A DNA stretch of 64,000 bases from Macrobrachium rosenbergii (GCF_040412425.1 NC_089781.1:56637468-56701467); one strand, 5' to 3'. Counted from the stretch's first letter, positions 22,985 through 34,412 are shown. Notes: a model not told the origin generated them from the letters alone. Numbers and translations are program-made.

Positions 22985-23625
22985 CGACTCGGGCCCCCTT
23001 CGTGGGACTTATTGAAAGTACAGTATTTCAATATTTATCTTGCTTTCCCCTGGCTTTTGAACCTATTGAAACTATAACGTTAAGACACTGAGAAGTTGCC
23101 TTTTCTTATGGCTTTAGCTTCAGCTAAAGGGTTGGGCGAGCTTCAGGCAGTTTCTAGGTTGGGTTCCTGTGCGAGAATGATACATATTTGTCTTCCGGAA
23201 AAATTTGCGGCGAAGACAGAGTCGGAGGTTAAAACTCTGTCTCGTTCATTTAAAGTTCTTTATCTGCAAGTGTTCATTACTGGTGATCCAGCGGAGATAC
23301 CTTTATGTCCGATGGGAACATTAAAGTCTATTTATCAAGGGTTGCGAAACTCCTTCCGCTTCCGCACACACTTGTCTCCCCGCGAATCCTTCCCGTACGC
23401 TGTCAGAGAATGTGATTAGTTACTTTCGGAGGGCTTCTCAGGGTTGTTCTTCGTCGTCTTCAGCTCTGTATTTTCCCGACCGCACAGTATTCGGAGTATG
23501 TCCAATTCATCTTCCTTTTCCCAGGAATTATTCACTGCCGTCTATTCTGGAAGCAGCTACTTGGAAGTCCGTCTCAGTGTTTATACTCATTTTACTTGGA
23601 GAGGTTCGATTCGCCTCACAGCATT
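22985..23625 (+). pseudogene. Tyrosine recombinase remnant of element D
   Basis: MALASAKGLGELQAVSRLG (about 23108) corresponds to the first catalytic box of the decapod DIRS recombinases, where the arginine of the usual AS-KR-SEL is replaced by Gly-Leu. LCPMGTLKSIYQGL follows. Near 23485 the frame shifts to PHSIRSMS, giving the H-x-x-R box, then ILEAATWKSVSVF. Another indel splits the final HFYLE-type tyrosine block near 23585. The remnant begins just right of the Tigger insertion, and the missing N-terminal part probably lay at the insertion point. Confidence 0.7.
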
Positions 23626-24140
23626 TAGCGGCGAAGTCTATTATGCAGGTTGCGTTCATTTAGCTGAGGGGGTGTTAACTCAGAGGTTCAGAGGGTTATT
23701 CTCTTACGGTTCATCGAACGCGGTTCGACAGACCTGTGTTTGAAGTAATGTTCGAACATGTGAATGGGGTATTTGGGTGTCGAACACATTGTTGAACGGT
23801 TTAAAGAAAGTCTGTTCGAGCCTGACTTTTGTGGGCGGGGCTTCATTGTCCACAAACCGTCTGAATGTGAGAATGCGCGTCGAACATCAATCTTTAGTTT
23901 ATAGTTGTAGTAGTAACAACAGTAGCAACACCAATGCCTGAAATCATGAGATGTTGCACTATTTTGCACGTGTAGCGGCGAAGTCTATTATCTAAGGTGC
24001 GTTCATTTAGCTGAGGTGCTATTCGCTTAGTGCGGAGGGTTATTCTCTTAGGCCACGTTAGCGGCAAAGTCTATTATCTAGGGGCGTTTATTTAGCTGAT
24101 GCGGTATTCGCATAGTGAAGAGATTCTTAGGTTAACCAGA
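23620..24140. repeat. ~85 bp repeats in the 3' region of element D
   Basis: TTAGCGGCGAAGTCTATTAT followed by GCGTTCATTTAGCTGA occurs at about 23618, 23972 and, with changes, 24058. Copy 1 and copy 2 are separated by ~250 bp of unrelated sequence rich in TCGAAC, possibly a small insertion. No gene is seen from 23625 to 24760. Confidence 0.65.
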
Positions 24141-24365
24141 TAGAGGAATTCCTTTTAGTCTTTAGAATTCTTAGGCAACAGTGATAATGTAATCACATGA
24201 ACTTAGGTTTAGTACGTTTTAAGTATCTTAGTCTTTGATAGTTTCCCTACGAGAGTCCAAGGGGGTACTCTAGTAGGCTAGGCTATTTCTTTGGCACCGA
24301 GATACTTCTTCGCTCGTCGATCGTCAAACCTTATCCAGAGGATCAGCGGCTCGGCACACTGCTTT

Positions 24366-24466
24366 ATTTCCCTCCATACATGAGAGGCTATGAATAGCCA
24401 CATGGGAGGTCACCATACTCCTCCATACATGAGAGGTTCTGAAGAACCACATAGGAGGTCGACGGA
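24366..24466. repeat. Two hairpin-forming repeats with compensated stems
   Basis: CTCCATACATGAGAGG occurs twice, each followed by an inverted pair: GGCTATgaATAGCC in the first copy and GGTTCTgaAGAACC in the second. An outer pairing CCTCC...GGAGG is possible in both. The stems differ in sequence yet remain complementary. A further imperfect duplication, GATCAAAGTACTCT, occurs at 24491 and 24595. Confidence 0.55.
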
Positions 24467-24762
24467 CTGAGACAGTACGGACCTGAAGGGCGATCAAAGT
24501 ACTCTTCATCATGCCTCATCAACAAAAGCAACGATTGATAAGGTGAGTGTTTAACTAGATAGGCATCTTAGCCGAGAGTACTGACCTGACTCGATCAAAG
24601 TACTCTCCAACATGTCTCTTCACTGAAACCATTGATTGATATGGTGAGTGTTTGGCTAAATGGATATCTCATGCAGAGCAGATTGGTGAGCTACCATCTC
24701 TGCGGTTGTCAAAGGGGCGTGCAATAGAATTGATCCCTCCTCCTCTAAATGTTGTTAATCGG

Positions 24763-24849
24763 GCTAATTCAGGTGTTCAGGAGTGTATTGCAATATGAAG
24801 TTTTCATAATAAAACTAATATTGTAATACTTACCTGAACACCCGAATGA
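24763..24849. repeat. ICR of element D
   Basis: GGGCTAATTCAGGTGTTCAG plus GAGTGTATTGCAAT complements the left outer end (11184-11230). It runs directly into ATGAAGTTTTCATAATAAAA and TTACCTGAACACCCGAAT, which complements the right outer end (25195-25246). The fused ends at one site identify D as DIRS-type. Confidence 0.8.
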
Positions 24850-25246
24850 TTCCCACCCTCCTTCCCTACATCAATTTTGACCTTGAGTAAAGTTTGTTAT
24901 GGTAGCTCAATTTACCTGACTGAAAATGGGGTGTTTGTCGGCTCACATCTGTGTCAAAATCGCGTTCGCCAAAAATGTTTGTTAATGCTTTGTAGCTCGA
25001 TGTAAACTGACATTATTGAGTTTTACCAAAAACCTTCAAATTATGATTATTCTGCCGTTTTGGTCGAGGCGCTGGCGTCGAAGCCAGGAAATGTTGAAAA
25101 TTTGAAAAGCGTCGTAACCTATAGTGGGATGGGACTGCCTGTATAGTGGGATGGGTAGGTGGGAGTTGTTTGGGCTAGTGGGATTAAGGGCTAATTCAGG
25201 TGTTCAGGTAAGTATTACAATATTAGTTTTATTATGAAAACTTCAT
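24850..25246. repeat. Right inverted terminal repeat of D with a small pogo-like insertion
   Basis: The outer part 25157-25246 mirrors the left end. Within it, about 24955-25145 carries AACCTTCAAATTATGATTAT, TCTGCCG and GGGACTGCC, matching in reverse the short sequence at 49331-49470 in element E (CAGTCCC...). This is probably a nonautonomous TIR element, with ends not defined exactly. Confidence 0.6.
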
Positions 25247-26700
25247 TTCTACACAGACAGAATATTTATTTGCTCCTACACAAATACAAACCTGAAATTC
25301 ATTACATGGGGATTTTGCTTGCGAACATGAGCTGGAATGGCTGTTATCTTTCAAACAAGGTTGTTGGCTACTGACGTAAGGGAGAAGCCCCACCAACTCA
25401 TTGGTCTGCGCTCCACTTTGCTTTCGTCTGCTGTCGTTTGAAGACGTCTCTGTACTTCTCTGCCTGACCGCTGTTTGCTTTCTTTTGTTTTGTTTTTTGA
25501 GTGATTTCTGTCAGTGATATATTTATGCACAAACCCCTCAATCACTTCGGACTTTTGAGGAGGAAACCGCTGGGTTAGGCGCTATCCGGGAAGGGCAGAC
25601 TGTGTGGTATTTGGGCTCTCTTTTTTAGGTTGATCCTCATTTATTTTAATTTCTTGTCGTATGCCACACTATGGCATGAATGTAACAAACAATCTAACCC
25701 AACTTTCTTTTTCGGTTGTTGTGGAGGCCAAGGGCCTTAGAGAGTTATGTGCCTGTCTAGGCCTCTCAGGAGAGCCGAGTGTCTCTTATTATTATTATTC
25801 AGATGATGAATAATAATATTGAACTTAATAATCACTCTTAGGCTTGAGGGGCTTGCTGGTATCTGCTCCGACCATGCACCTCTAGCTTGTTGGACATTTG
25901 GGGTGTTGCAAATGCTTGACTTGTGTCATTACTTTAAAAAAAAAGGCTTGGAAGAACCCAAGAGTGTCGCAGACAATAAAACTGGCCAGTAAGATCAGTG
26001 GGTTTGTTTTATTGCCTATCCCTCTCTCTACTTGCCTAGAGAGAGGGGGAACATGCATCCAAACCATCTAAGATGGAAAGGATGCCCTCGTCATGTGGTC
26101 ACCCGCAAACTTGTCTGTCCAGCACGTGGTGGCTTGCTACCTGTCTCTTTGTCTGAAGAGAGAGACAGGTAAAAGAGAGAAGGGAGGATAGCAGTCACTC
26201 ACACCCCTTTTGTCCCGCTTACCATACACCTTAGACGAGATGCCCATGTCTCCTAAGGGAGCCAGATGAACCACACTTCTTTTTGGGCAGCCACCAGAGA
26301 GTAAAAGGAAGAGCATGTCCAAAGACTTTTGGGCAAGTCCTGAAGATAATACGAGATAAATGTGGTCTGGTGTGACCACATACCTGCCTATATTATCTTG
26401 TGAACTGATAAGTTCTTCCAGAATGCGAGGGAAAGGGATATGCCCCTGACTTCGTGAACTCTCACCTTGACTGAACTCCTGTTTAACTCGTCAAACGAAG
26501 AGCAAGCCTGTTGCTGTCTCACAAAGCTTGAAAGAGGGTGTGCTCTTGGCCACATCTTCCATGGCCAAGCCGATACCAATGAGGAGGCGTCAACACTCAG
26601 GCCTGAGATGCCGAGTTCTCGGAAGGTAGTACCACAGCACTCTAATTGGATAGATGTATAATAGAAAAAGCCCTTCAGTATATACATGCTTCTAAATTGT
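25247..26700 (-). mobile_element. Relic F of a third DIRS-like family
   Basis: The minus strand carries recombinase end blocks (26255-26690), then ~900 bp without frames. The left edge TATTTATTTGCTCCTACACA, followed by AATACAAACC, looks like an element terminus and directly abuts the right end of D. No Gag or RT was recognised to the right. The call rests on the recombinase blocks. Confidence 0.55.
26255..26690 (-). pseudogene. Tyrosine recombinase C-terminus, relic F
   Basis: The frame holds VRVHEVRGISLSLAFWKNLS, with an H-x-x-R box at about 26445-26456. After an in-frame TAG (where related proteins have glutamine) it continues AGMWSHQTTFISYYLQDL, the W and tyrosine blocks of DIRS recombinases. 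The order H-x-x-R, W, Y with right spacing is diagnostic. Besides the stop, upstream catalytic arginine and the N-terminal domain are missing or unreadable. Confidence 0.7.
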
Positions 26701-27860
26701 GTGTAGATTCTAATGCTTTTTGAATATTAGAATTCCAGCATAAAGCAAAAAAGTTCTAAGGATTAAGTGCACTCATATTTCTAAAAAACTGATTTTGAGA
26801 AATCTGTTATCAAAGTTCAGAGAACATTGATACTGTACCTGAGTAATTAGCACAGGAATGAATATTTTCACATGAAAATTGATAGTTATCAACAAAGAAC
26901 ATTGGACAATAATTTTTGCATAAAATACCTGAAAATATTTTTTTAATGCCCTTAAGAGCTGTTTATTGCAGATAGCAAAAAAAAAAAAAAAAAATTCCAT
27001 GTCAAGCACCTACTGTATGATTGTGTTTTTTCCCACAACTCTTCCCCCTTCCTTCATTTTTTCACATCTTTTATTTTTTCCTGAAGTACTTTGTCACTAC
27101 TTTCACACACAAATGCATAACTGCAGTCAAAACCAAGTCATTTAAATTGCAAAGCAACACTACCCCCTCATTGCACTTGCAATATTTTTCATTTCTTTGA
27201 AAGATAACAAGAAATTTTCATTATCAATTTCTTTAGTTGCACCAATATGCTTTTCCAGTAGTTCATTTCAGCAACCACGTGTATGTCTCCCTCACAGTCT
27301 CCACCACCACCCACACTTTCAAGGCCATGCCCAGCACCAGTACAGCTCAATGCAACACGAGTTTCTTGCACAATTTTCACTGGATACTTGTTGTCCCTTA
27401 GCTTAAAACAACCTTTTAGGTACACTAATACAAGCATGCTCAAAAAATATGCACAAAACCCAAACAAAATCATGTAGAAAATATATTGATAGGGGCAAAT
27501 AAGAAGTGATACACTTCTCTCAACAACTGTGAAAACAGCACTGCTTCAGTCAGCAACCTTGAACATACTCTTGTTGCTTGCAAAGAGAAGTTGTTGTACC
27601 GCAAGTTACGGAAATTATGAAAAATTTATGGACTGGAAAGTATGTGATTGTAATACATTCAGCACGCTGCAGAGGTCACGTCAAACCTCATGTCATGCAA
27701 GTTACGCCCAGTTACCTTGATTGTTTTACTACTTTAGAGGCATGAAAATTGCAAAATTTCATACGTCTGGTGTCGGTAACGTGTTTATATAGTGGAATAC
27801 ACAAGAAACTAAAATTCGACATCCGACACCCAAACCTCGATTTTTAACGGGACCTCTCCC
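26700..27860. other. No recognised gene; short A-run
   Basis: AT-rich sequence with a run of about 17 A at 26978-26994. Open frames around 27189-27477 on both strands show no family blocks or conserved splice borders. Nothing supportable was seen. Confidence 0.5.
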
Positions 27861-28102
27861 CTTAAAGAGGAAATCTCCTATACTGATAAGGCAGTTTTAT
27901 TTGTCAGACCAAACATTATGCCCATTTCAAATACTTAAGGTTTACCTAGAGGTCATGGCAAACATCCCAGAAGGTTCGTTTTTCCTACACCCTAGCACAA
28001 AAAACTACTGTCTCTCCATGGGCTGAGAATAAATTTAGTGTCCTTTATTATAAAGGCAGACCCACACTCCTTTCCTAAGGCATATGACCTTAGGACAGTA
28101 AG

Positions 28103-29190
28103 TATCGTATTTGACGGCGTATAAGACGCACTTTTTTAAAAAAAAAAATGGCCTAAAAAATTCCCCTGCGTCCTATGCACATAATGTAGGCTCAAAATTT
28201 AAGAATTTTGGCCGAAATTATACATGAAACGTCACGTAGATGATGTAGCCTAGCCTAACATTCGGTGTTATCCTAATAACCTATTAAAAAACAAAGTTTA
28301 TTATAATTATTTATCATCACACTTACCATCACCACAATTACTACTGCTAGTATTATAATCAATATCTACGTTGTTATTATCGATATTTTTCATTAAAATG
28401 TGTTAATATCATTATCGCTGCTCTACAGCGGATCGCCCATTCATTCCACATTTACAGACTTACAGTACGTGTGCTGCCACCTATTGGTGATTATCTCGAG
28501 AGCTTTACGGATAACAAGGCTTTGTTCAGTTGGTAGTTGGCAATTCCTGCTAACCTTCTCTTTACGCATAACAACATGGCATCGATCAATTGGTGATTGA
28601 CAATTCCTGCTACCATTCTCTTTAGGCATAATAACAAGGCTTCGTTGAGTTGATACTTCAAACTCGTGCTAGCATTCTCTTTTAAGAATAATAACATGGC
28701 TTTGTTCAGTTGCTCACGAGACTCGAGCCGTTACATAGGAAACATTTTTATTTATTGGATTTTACCCCTTGATTGCATAATTTTATACTGTATAATGGAT
28801 ATATATAACATATATTACCGTAGGTAACATCTTTATTAATGTTTTTGTTGATTCTGCCGGTAAGAAACAATGTTTAGAAATGAATGTGTTGCAGTCTATT
28901 GGTAAACCTATGAGGTAGCTTTCAGCAGCAGACGAAACATTCGATCGTAGTAAATGGCTGATTGTATAATACATATTTGACAAATATAAATATGGTAAAT
29001 AACTTATTAATGTTTTTGTTGATTCTGTTGGTAAGAAACAATATGCATATGATAACCTAATACTACAGTTTTTACTTACCAAAATCATATGAGCATAGGC
29101 TAGGAAACCTTATTTTTTTTCCCTCAATGTCCTGCTGAAATTGGGGTGCGTCCAATGCAGACATGCGTCTTATAAGCCATCGAATATGGT
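28103..29190. mobile_element. TA-flanked TIR element L (nonautonomous)
   Basis: Left end TCGTATTTGACGGCGTATAA, then GACGCAC; the right end read in reverse is CCATATTCGATGGCTTATAA, then GACGCA. TA borders both ends. Relative to element G (RC of about 43640-43660) the flanks rejoin as GTAAG-TA-CATC with a single TA, an apparent empty-site comparison. No transposase frame is present in its ~1.1 kb; it carries internal tandem repeats. Confidence 0.65.
28505..28725. repeat. ~61 bp tandem repeat, ~3.5 copies, inside element L
   Basis: The unit contains AACAAGGCTTTGTTCAGTTG, then GCAATTCCTGCTA and TTCTCTTTA. Copies start near 28516, 28567, 28629 and 28690. A separate duplication, TTAATGTTTTTGTTGATTCT, occurs at about 28833 and 29006. 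Confidence 0.7.
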
Positions 29191-30199
29191 ACATCGTTGG
29201 CTTTCTTAAGAAATGTTTCATCAGAGACAGTATGGTTAGTCCTGACCCCAAAGATGCTGAAGCGGAAAACCAGGGGTCTTCTTATTGTGGTGGGCATGCT
29301 AAGATATTGCTGGGAAAGGTGCAACAAAACTACGACCAAACCCAGCACATTTAGGTAAGTCACTGTAGAATTACATCCTAATATTCATAAGTTCATTTTT
29401 AGTTTCATGATCTTTGTTACCAAACCCTATGGGTATCTGGAATAAAGAATGTGGTTTAAAACTTGTTACTTGACCTTGGACCAAAATATTTTATCTGGGT
29501 TGTTGGGGTTGAAATTTAAGAGCTTAAGCCATTTTGTCACCTGTCAATTTCTTTGCTAATCTCCATTGAGGACGAACAGTGACTACACTATAAAAAAAAC
29601 AGGTTTTGACATAGGAAAACCTATTTTTGGTAGCCGCTGTGAGTCCTCAAATCGACCCACTTTCCGTGACAAAAAGGCATGGGATTTGGTGAATAATTAT
29701 CCTGCATAGACCTAAAAGAGAGTAATGAAGACCGGGTCTTAAGCAGATACATGGTCGACACAGTGGCGACCTATGTAAGATCCGTTGTTGCCGCATCTAG
29801 CAGGTTGACGTAAGAATAGAATCGTGGTAGTCACTGTAGACAAGGGAAAGAGCCCTCTTGTCTTGAGTCCTATACCCTATCAGTGTCATTGTGCACTATA
29901 TGCTGGCATAGACCAACAAAAAGTGAATTCTTTGATATTAGTTAGTCTATCTTACGGAGCCTCTATGGACCCTTGAGTACTTAACTCCTTTGAGGACTCA
30001 CAGCAGTTACCAAAACTGGGGTTTTCCCTACATCAAAACCTGTTTTTTGGTGACACCCCTTTTGTTGTAGCATGTATTCTATGTAAACAGCCACAGTTCT
30101 TAGAGGTTCCAGAAGGTTGGTGACTGATAATCATTCTCAATGTGTGAGTTTGTGTAGTAAACTCCTTGTAGGTTGGAAACACTGACATTTATATGGTGT

Positions 30200-31200
30200 A
30201 CCATCTGAAAGGTGGACTTCCTAGCATCCCAGAATCTGGAGGATGTGTACTTTCACATCCTTATCCATAGGGCTGTAAGGAAATGTGTTTTCTATGGTTT
30301 GGAATAGAAAATAAATACTGTAGTTCCATGAGAATTCACTTATGCTTTTTTGGAAGAACAGCAGGTGTGGGATGACCAACAACTCTGTGATCAGGAAGGC
30401 ACGTGATGAGAGACTGTGTCAATAGGGAGCTGAGATATTCGTGTGGACAGAGGCAAAGGAGGTTACTATAGTACCAACATCTTGTCCCAGCAAGGCACAG
30501 TGTCACAGCTGACACTCTCAACAGAGCATATCAGATTATTCCATGGTATTGTTGGACGTAATCCAATAACCTTCATATCAAACTAAGTGGAATAGGTTCT
30601 GTAATTAGTTTAGTGAGGCAGATGTTGATTTGGACAGTTTCACTATACCCTTAATCCTTCAACTTTTTAATTCATAGTATGTCAGTGTAGAGTGTTGTTT
30701 TTTCTCCACTGTCAAGGGATATAGATTTGCTGGTAAGTTTTTTTTTTATTGTTCATAGTATGTTAATGTAGAAGATTGTCTCCACTATCAAGGGATATAG
30801 ATTTACCCTGTCACAAGTTTTTGAATTTGAAGGGCTCAGTGGGAGTACAGTGAAATTGGAGAGATTTGTTGAGCACATGAAGGAGTTTCCCTGTGGTTTG
30901 CTCAAACCTCCTAATTGGGATCTGTCTTGTTTTGAAGAGTTAAGAATCCCCTTTACAAACCTCATCTTTGAGAAGGGCCAGCAAGATTCATGCTCTGTTA
31001 TGGAAAGTTATCCACAAATACTCTGTGAGCTTAATGTTTGCTCATGACTTTATAGCACAGACCGTAGCATCCTGGATTCTGTCCTATAACCCTTTGTCAC
31101 CCCTTCCTTGGCTTGTCACTGATAATGAAGTCCTCTTACATTGTCCAGTGAGGGCTGTCAGTCCCTAATGATCTGGGACTAAGAACTTCAGGAATGTTGC
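30200..31200 (+). pseudogene. Relic J: DIRS-like RT, RNase H and recombinase fragments
   Basis: Three blocks lie in Pol order on the plus strand. NLEDVYFHILIHRAVRK (30228-30280) matches the reverse transcriptase D-x-YFH-PIH block. HLVPARHSVTADTLNRAYQ (30477-30530) matches the RNase H NV-AD-LSR block. GLLKPPNWDLS (about 30893) followed by LLHCPVRAVSP (31134) matches parts of the recombinase. Distances between blocks are shorter than in intact elements, so large deletions have occurred. The frame between blocks is open only in part. Confidence 0.55.
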
Positions 31201-31999
31201 TGTCACTGCTCCTATTCCAGGGTGGAGGAGTCCACAAATAACTCCATCTATCTTTGGCTGCTGCAGGTAACTGTAAGAACTTGTGATAATTGTAGGTGGC
31301 AAAACCAAGCATGTAATGTTCTGAGCCCATAAAATCAGAGCATCCTGTTTATGTTGCATTTAGTTACAGTACAGTCTGAAATTGTCAATTTTATGTGTAG
31401 GTACCTATCTGACTTGTAACTTTGGATTCATCATCTTCCTCTGTATCTCTTAGTAATATCCCTCAACCGTTTTAATGGTGCGGTTATGAGGCATAGATTG
31501 TGGGAGTTATTGGCTTCTAAGTCTCATATAGATGGTAAATGTGCTCTCCTTTTCTTATCTGAAAGATGATTGCTAGGTACAAATGCCTTGCTCTGCACAC
31601 CTTAGGTTTTGAAACATACAGTATACAAACCTGTGAATTGTAAAGATTTGGGTGCTGCCTCTTACAGTCCCTGAGTTGTCTGCTGGACCCTACAGGGAAA
31701 CACAGATACTAAGTGGAATTCAGCATCTCAACCTTCCCCCTAAATGTCAATTCAGATGTAAAGGAACAAACTGCAGTGTATGTTGTAAAACCTAAGGAAA
31801 TTTTTACACTCTTCAATCATGTATTGACTGCCCTCCTCTGAGCCCCAATGAATCTTGTTGCCTGACATGCAGTCCACAATAAAAGTAAGGATGTTGGTTG
31901 AGACAACCAAAGATAAGATTCAGAGGTTACATTGTAGTGATGGTACCAGACGAAAGGCTGCTGAACTTGGGAACATCACTGGCCATGATTATAGTCATA
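31200..31999. other. Spacer; one weak exon candidate at 31428-31527
   Basis: TCTGTATCTCTTAG precedes, and GATGGTAAATG follows, an open stretch encoding SLNRFNGAVMRHRLWELLAS. The composition looks protein-like, but I do not recognise the family, and the donor is suboptimal. A cysteine-rich stretch near 31745-31880 was also noted but has stops. No further gene is supported. Confidence 0.3.
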
Positions 32000-32303
32000 T
32001 TTCTGGGCTCGACCTGTGTCACCCGGTGAAATATCCTTTAGCACATATTTCTAGGTATGAAAATTGCTAAATATACCAGAGAAAAGCTAAACATAATGCC
32101 AGGGTTACGACCCCCGGATCGAACGCCATTATATGGTGTCATTATACACAAAGGGTGAGTGGTGCACTGCCACAGGTCTCTGCCCTATAGAGCTCTCCAA
32201 TCTCAAAAACCCCTAAAAGTGAGGAGCTGTTACATACCTCACTATCTTTACCCAGCCAACCACCACCTCAGCCGCCATCTTGTCAACATTCCAAATTAGC
32301 ATG
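32000..32303. repeat. Left (5') inverted terminal repeat of element C
   Basis: Reverse complement of 39878-40211 except for the outermost bases: TTTCTGGGCTCGACCTGTG here against the longer CTTCCCCCAGAAATAG end on the right. Inner bases include CAGCCGCCATCTTG (32268-32281). This repeat should carry the promoter. Confidence 0.88.
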
Positions 32304-33059
32304 CTTTCAGACATCACCGTGTTTTTTCTTGGTGCTGTATTTTCGTGAATTTTGGCTTTTCATCATGTCATCCCTTCCGGAATTCACATCATCATAGTTG
32401 AGTACCATCTCCTTTTGATTTTTTCTGACAGAAGCATCTTATTTGACCTTTAATATATTGTTTATCATAGTAAATACGCTATGCAGCTGGTTGCGGCTGC
32501 GGCTGCCTCGGCCATGCTGGACCCTCAGTCTTTGCATGGTTTTAGCAGATAGTTACTGTTAGTTTTTTCCTTACTCCTTTCAGTTGGAGTTTTATTTATA
32601 GGATTTACCTTTTCGCTGGTAGGAGGTTTGGAGCCCTTTTCTGATCATAATTCTCCCTTTTCCCTGGTCCCCTTCCTCTGCCAGCGAGTTGGTACATTTT
32701 CCATGATGGTACTGTTATGCTCACGATCTTTCTGATGTGTACGATGATGGATGACATGTTTATTTTCGGATTAATTTTTTGTGTGTTTCAGCGTTAGGGT
32801 CGGCCATCTTGGGTATCCCCCGCCTTCCACATGTCGATGGTTGTTTTGGCCTTCTCTTCAGCCGAGTCTTTTACATATTTATATATATAATTCTATGTAC
32901 ATATATGTTTTTATATTTCACACATCTGGTTAACTTTTTATCTTAGTACTTGTGTCAGTTAGTTTTATTTGATTAGGTATTTCTAGCCTAGCCTACTTGG
33001 CCGTTCCGTAATCGGTTTCGGAGAGTTAGGCTGGACAGGTTAGGCTCCTTTACACGATG

Positions 33060-33445
33060 CTCATGCTTCCTAGCTCTCCTGGCCAGGCTGTTTTGAGGCT
33101 TTGGAGGGAGATGTTAGGTCATGGAGGGAGTTCCTCGTTCTCTCTCGGCCCACCTGACCATGCTGTCACGTTTTTGGAAGGTGAGGTTAGGCTAGTGAGG
33201 CAGTTGCCCTTCCCCCCCCCTTTTAGCCCACCTGACCAGGCCGTGAGGTTTTTGGAGGGTGGGTTAGAATAGTGGAGGGTCTCCTCTATTCATAGCCTTC
33301 CACCTGACCAGACTGTCGGTTTTGGAGGGTGTAGCCAGGCTTGGCGTGGTCCCCACCCCCCCTGTTACCTATTCTGGCCTTCCTGTCCAAGCCCAAAGCT
33401 TTGGGTTTGGAGGGTAGACTAGGATCAAGGATTGCACAGATCATT
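33060..33445 (+). repeat. Degenerate repeats in the 5' leader of element C
   Basis: About six units combine CACCTGACCAGGC-type sequence with GTTTTTGGAGGGTG and GTTAGG (for example 33080, 33145, 33232, 33305, 33395). They are reverse-complement counterparts of B's leader repeats when both elements are viewed on the plus strand, hence the same sense relative to transcription. The rest of the leader up to 34269 holds no gene. Confidence 0.65.
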
Positions 33446-34269
33446 TCGTGTATGTAGCCTAGTCCTTTTTTACCTGATCAGTTAGCTTTTGGCGAGTAAC
33501 CTAGACATCTCCCTACTTGAGGGACGCCGATTGCTTGCGTTCGGCACCCCGTGGGGAGTTTTCTTTCGGCCTCCAGAGGGTGTTACCCACCCGTCTGGCC
33601 ACCGCTTGCCGAGTTTCCGTCACTCTGCTAACTTTTCCCTTTATCGGCTGGTGTTTTGTTTGTTCGCTTTCCACAGTGTTAGCTGGAGCATCAACACAGT
33701 CCCAGGGATGCTATCATGACTTTCGCTATGTTCAGTCTCCGCCAGGTTAGTCAGTTCTCTCGTTGTTATCTTACACGTTACCACTCCGGTGGGTATGGTA
33801 TTCGGTTAGTGGCGGTTCCCCCCTGCGCGTTGAGAGTTGAGCCATATGCGAAGACTTCTCTCCGCCTCTTCCTCCGTTACCATAATGTGTGACATAACGA
33901 GATTTCCGTGGCAAATCAGGACGGAGTACCAAACACCAGCGTATCCTAAGAGTACTCATGTTTACATATTTAGTAGTTGACCATTCCGTAGCATAACTTA
34001 TATCTTTTCTGCTGCCAGATTTCTTTCCAGCAGTGTTTTATCATGTGATAAACCATTATTTGCCGCCGGACCTACTCCGGCGGGTCTTACTACGTTACTC
34101 ATGTATCGTGTATTAATTCTATCCTGCCGGATTTAATTCCGGCGGGGTTTTGCCTGATGATAAGCATGTTCCATCACCCATAATTTAAGTTAACGTTTCC
34201 TATTACCGCTGGATCTACTCCGGAGGGCCTTAACGCGACGTTACTCATGTATCGTCTTTCCGCTTACAG

Positions 34270-34412
34270 ATGGTACGCTGTCAGGAGCCTGGGTGTACAG
34301 CGGTTCTTCAGCAATCCTGTGGCTGCTCAGTTCGCGTGGGGGACTTGATCGTCTGGCACCCAGATGGCTGTGAGATCTGCTACACTCTGTACGAGCTAGT
34401 GGTGGATGAGTG
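34270..34412 (+). CDS. Small zinc-ligand exon of the DIRS Gag-like gene, element C
   Basis: Begins with ATG after the acceptor CGCTTACAG. It reads MVRCQEPGCTAVLQQSCGCS and then WHPDGCEICYTLYEL, the same Cys/His spacing as in B and E. The donor that is GTCGGTAAGT in B and E has become GTGGTTAGCT here, so splicing of this copy is doubtful and the exon end is approximate. The acceptor of the next exon (TTTCTTTCAG) is intact. Confidence 0.65.

Larger units (their letters stand above)
11182..25246 (+). mobile_element. Second, older DIRS-like retrotransposon D, interrupted
   Basis: Terminal sequences at 11182-11260 and 25157-25246 are reverse complements around CACCTGAATTAGCCCTTAAT. An ICR at 24763-24849 equals the complements of both outer ends joined. 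Both outer ends share CAT (11182-11184 and 25244-25246). Between them lie a decayed Gag-like frame, an RNase H remnant, and a recombinase remnant, in DIRS order and on the plus strand. The element was later hit by a B-type DIRS copy and by a Tigger transposon, so its 14 kb span is inflated. It is inactive. Confidence 0.8.
27860..30056 (+). mobile_element. Relic G', 3' end of a DIRS-like element related to G
   Basis: Segments 27900-28102 and 29192-29560 match in reverse the 3' part of element G (43260-43830), for example GTCATGGCAAACATCCCAGA and ATATTGCTGGGAAAGGTGCA. An ICR at about 29566-29660 joins CAGTGACTACACTATAAAAA to ACAGGTTTTGACATAGG. The 3' inverted repeat then runs to TCAAAACCTGTTTTTT at 30056. 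No complete reading frame remains. The TIR element at 28103-29190 sits inside it. Confidence 0.65.

Noticed and set aside
24324..24620. CRISPR-like or regulatory short repeat array
   Set aside because: Only two copies with diverged spacers in a eukaryotic transposon 3' region; better described as a small hairpin duplication.
26973..26996. Poly(A) tail of a processed pseudogene or SINE on the plus strand
   Set aside because: No body sequence, internal promoter boxes or target duplication were found next to the A run.
31745..31900. Cysteine-rich (von Willebrand C-like) exon
   Set aside because: Cysteine spacing looked suggestive, but frame stops occur within it and no splice borders were convincing.
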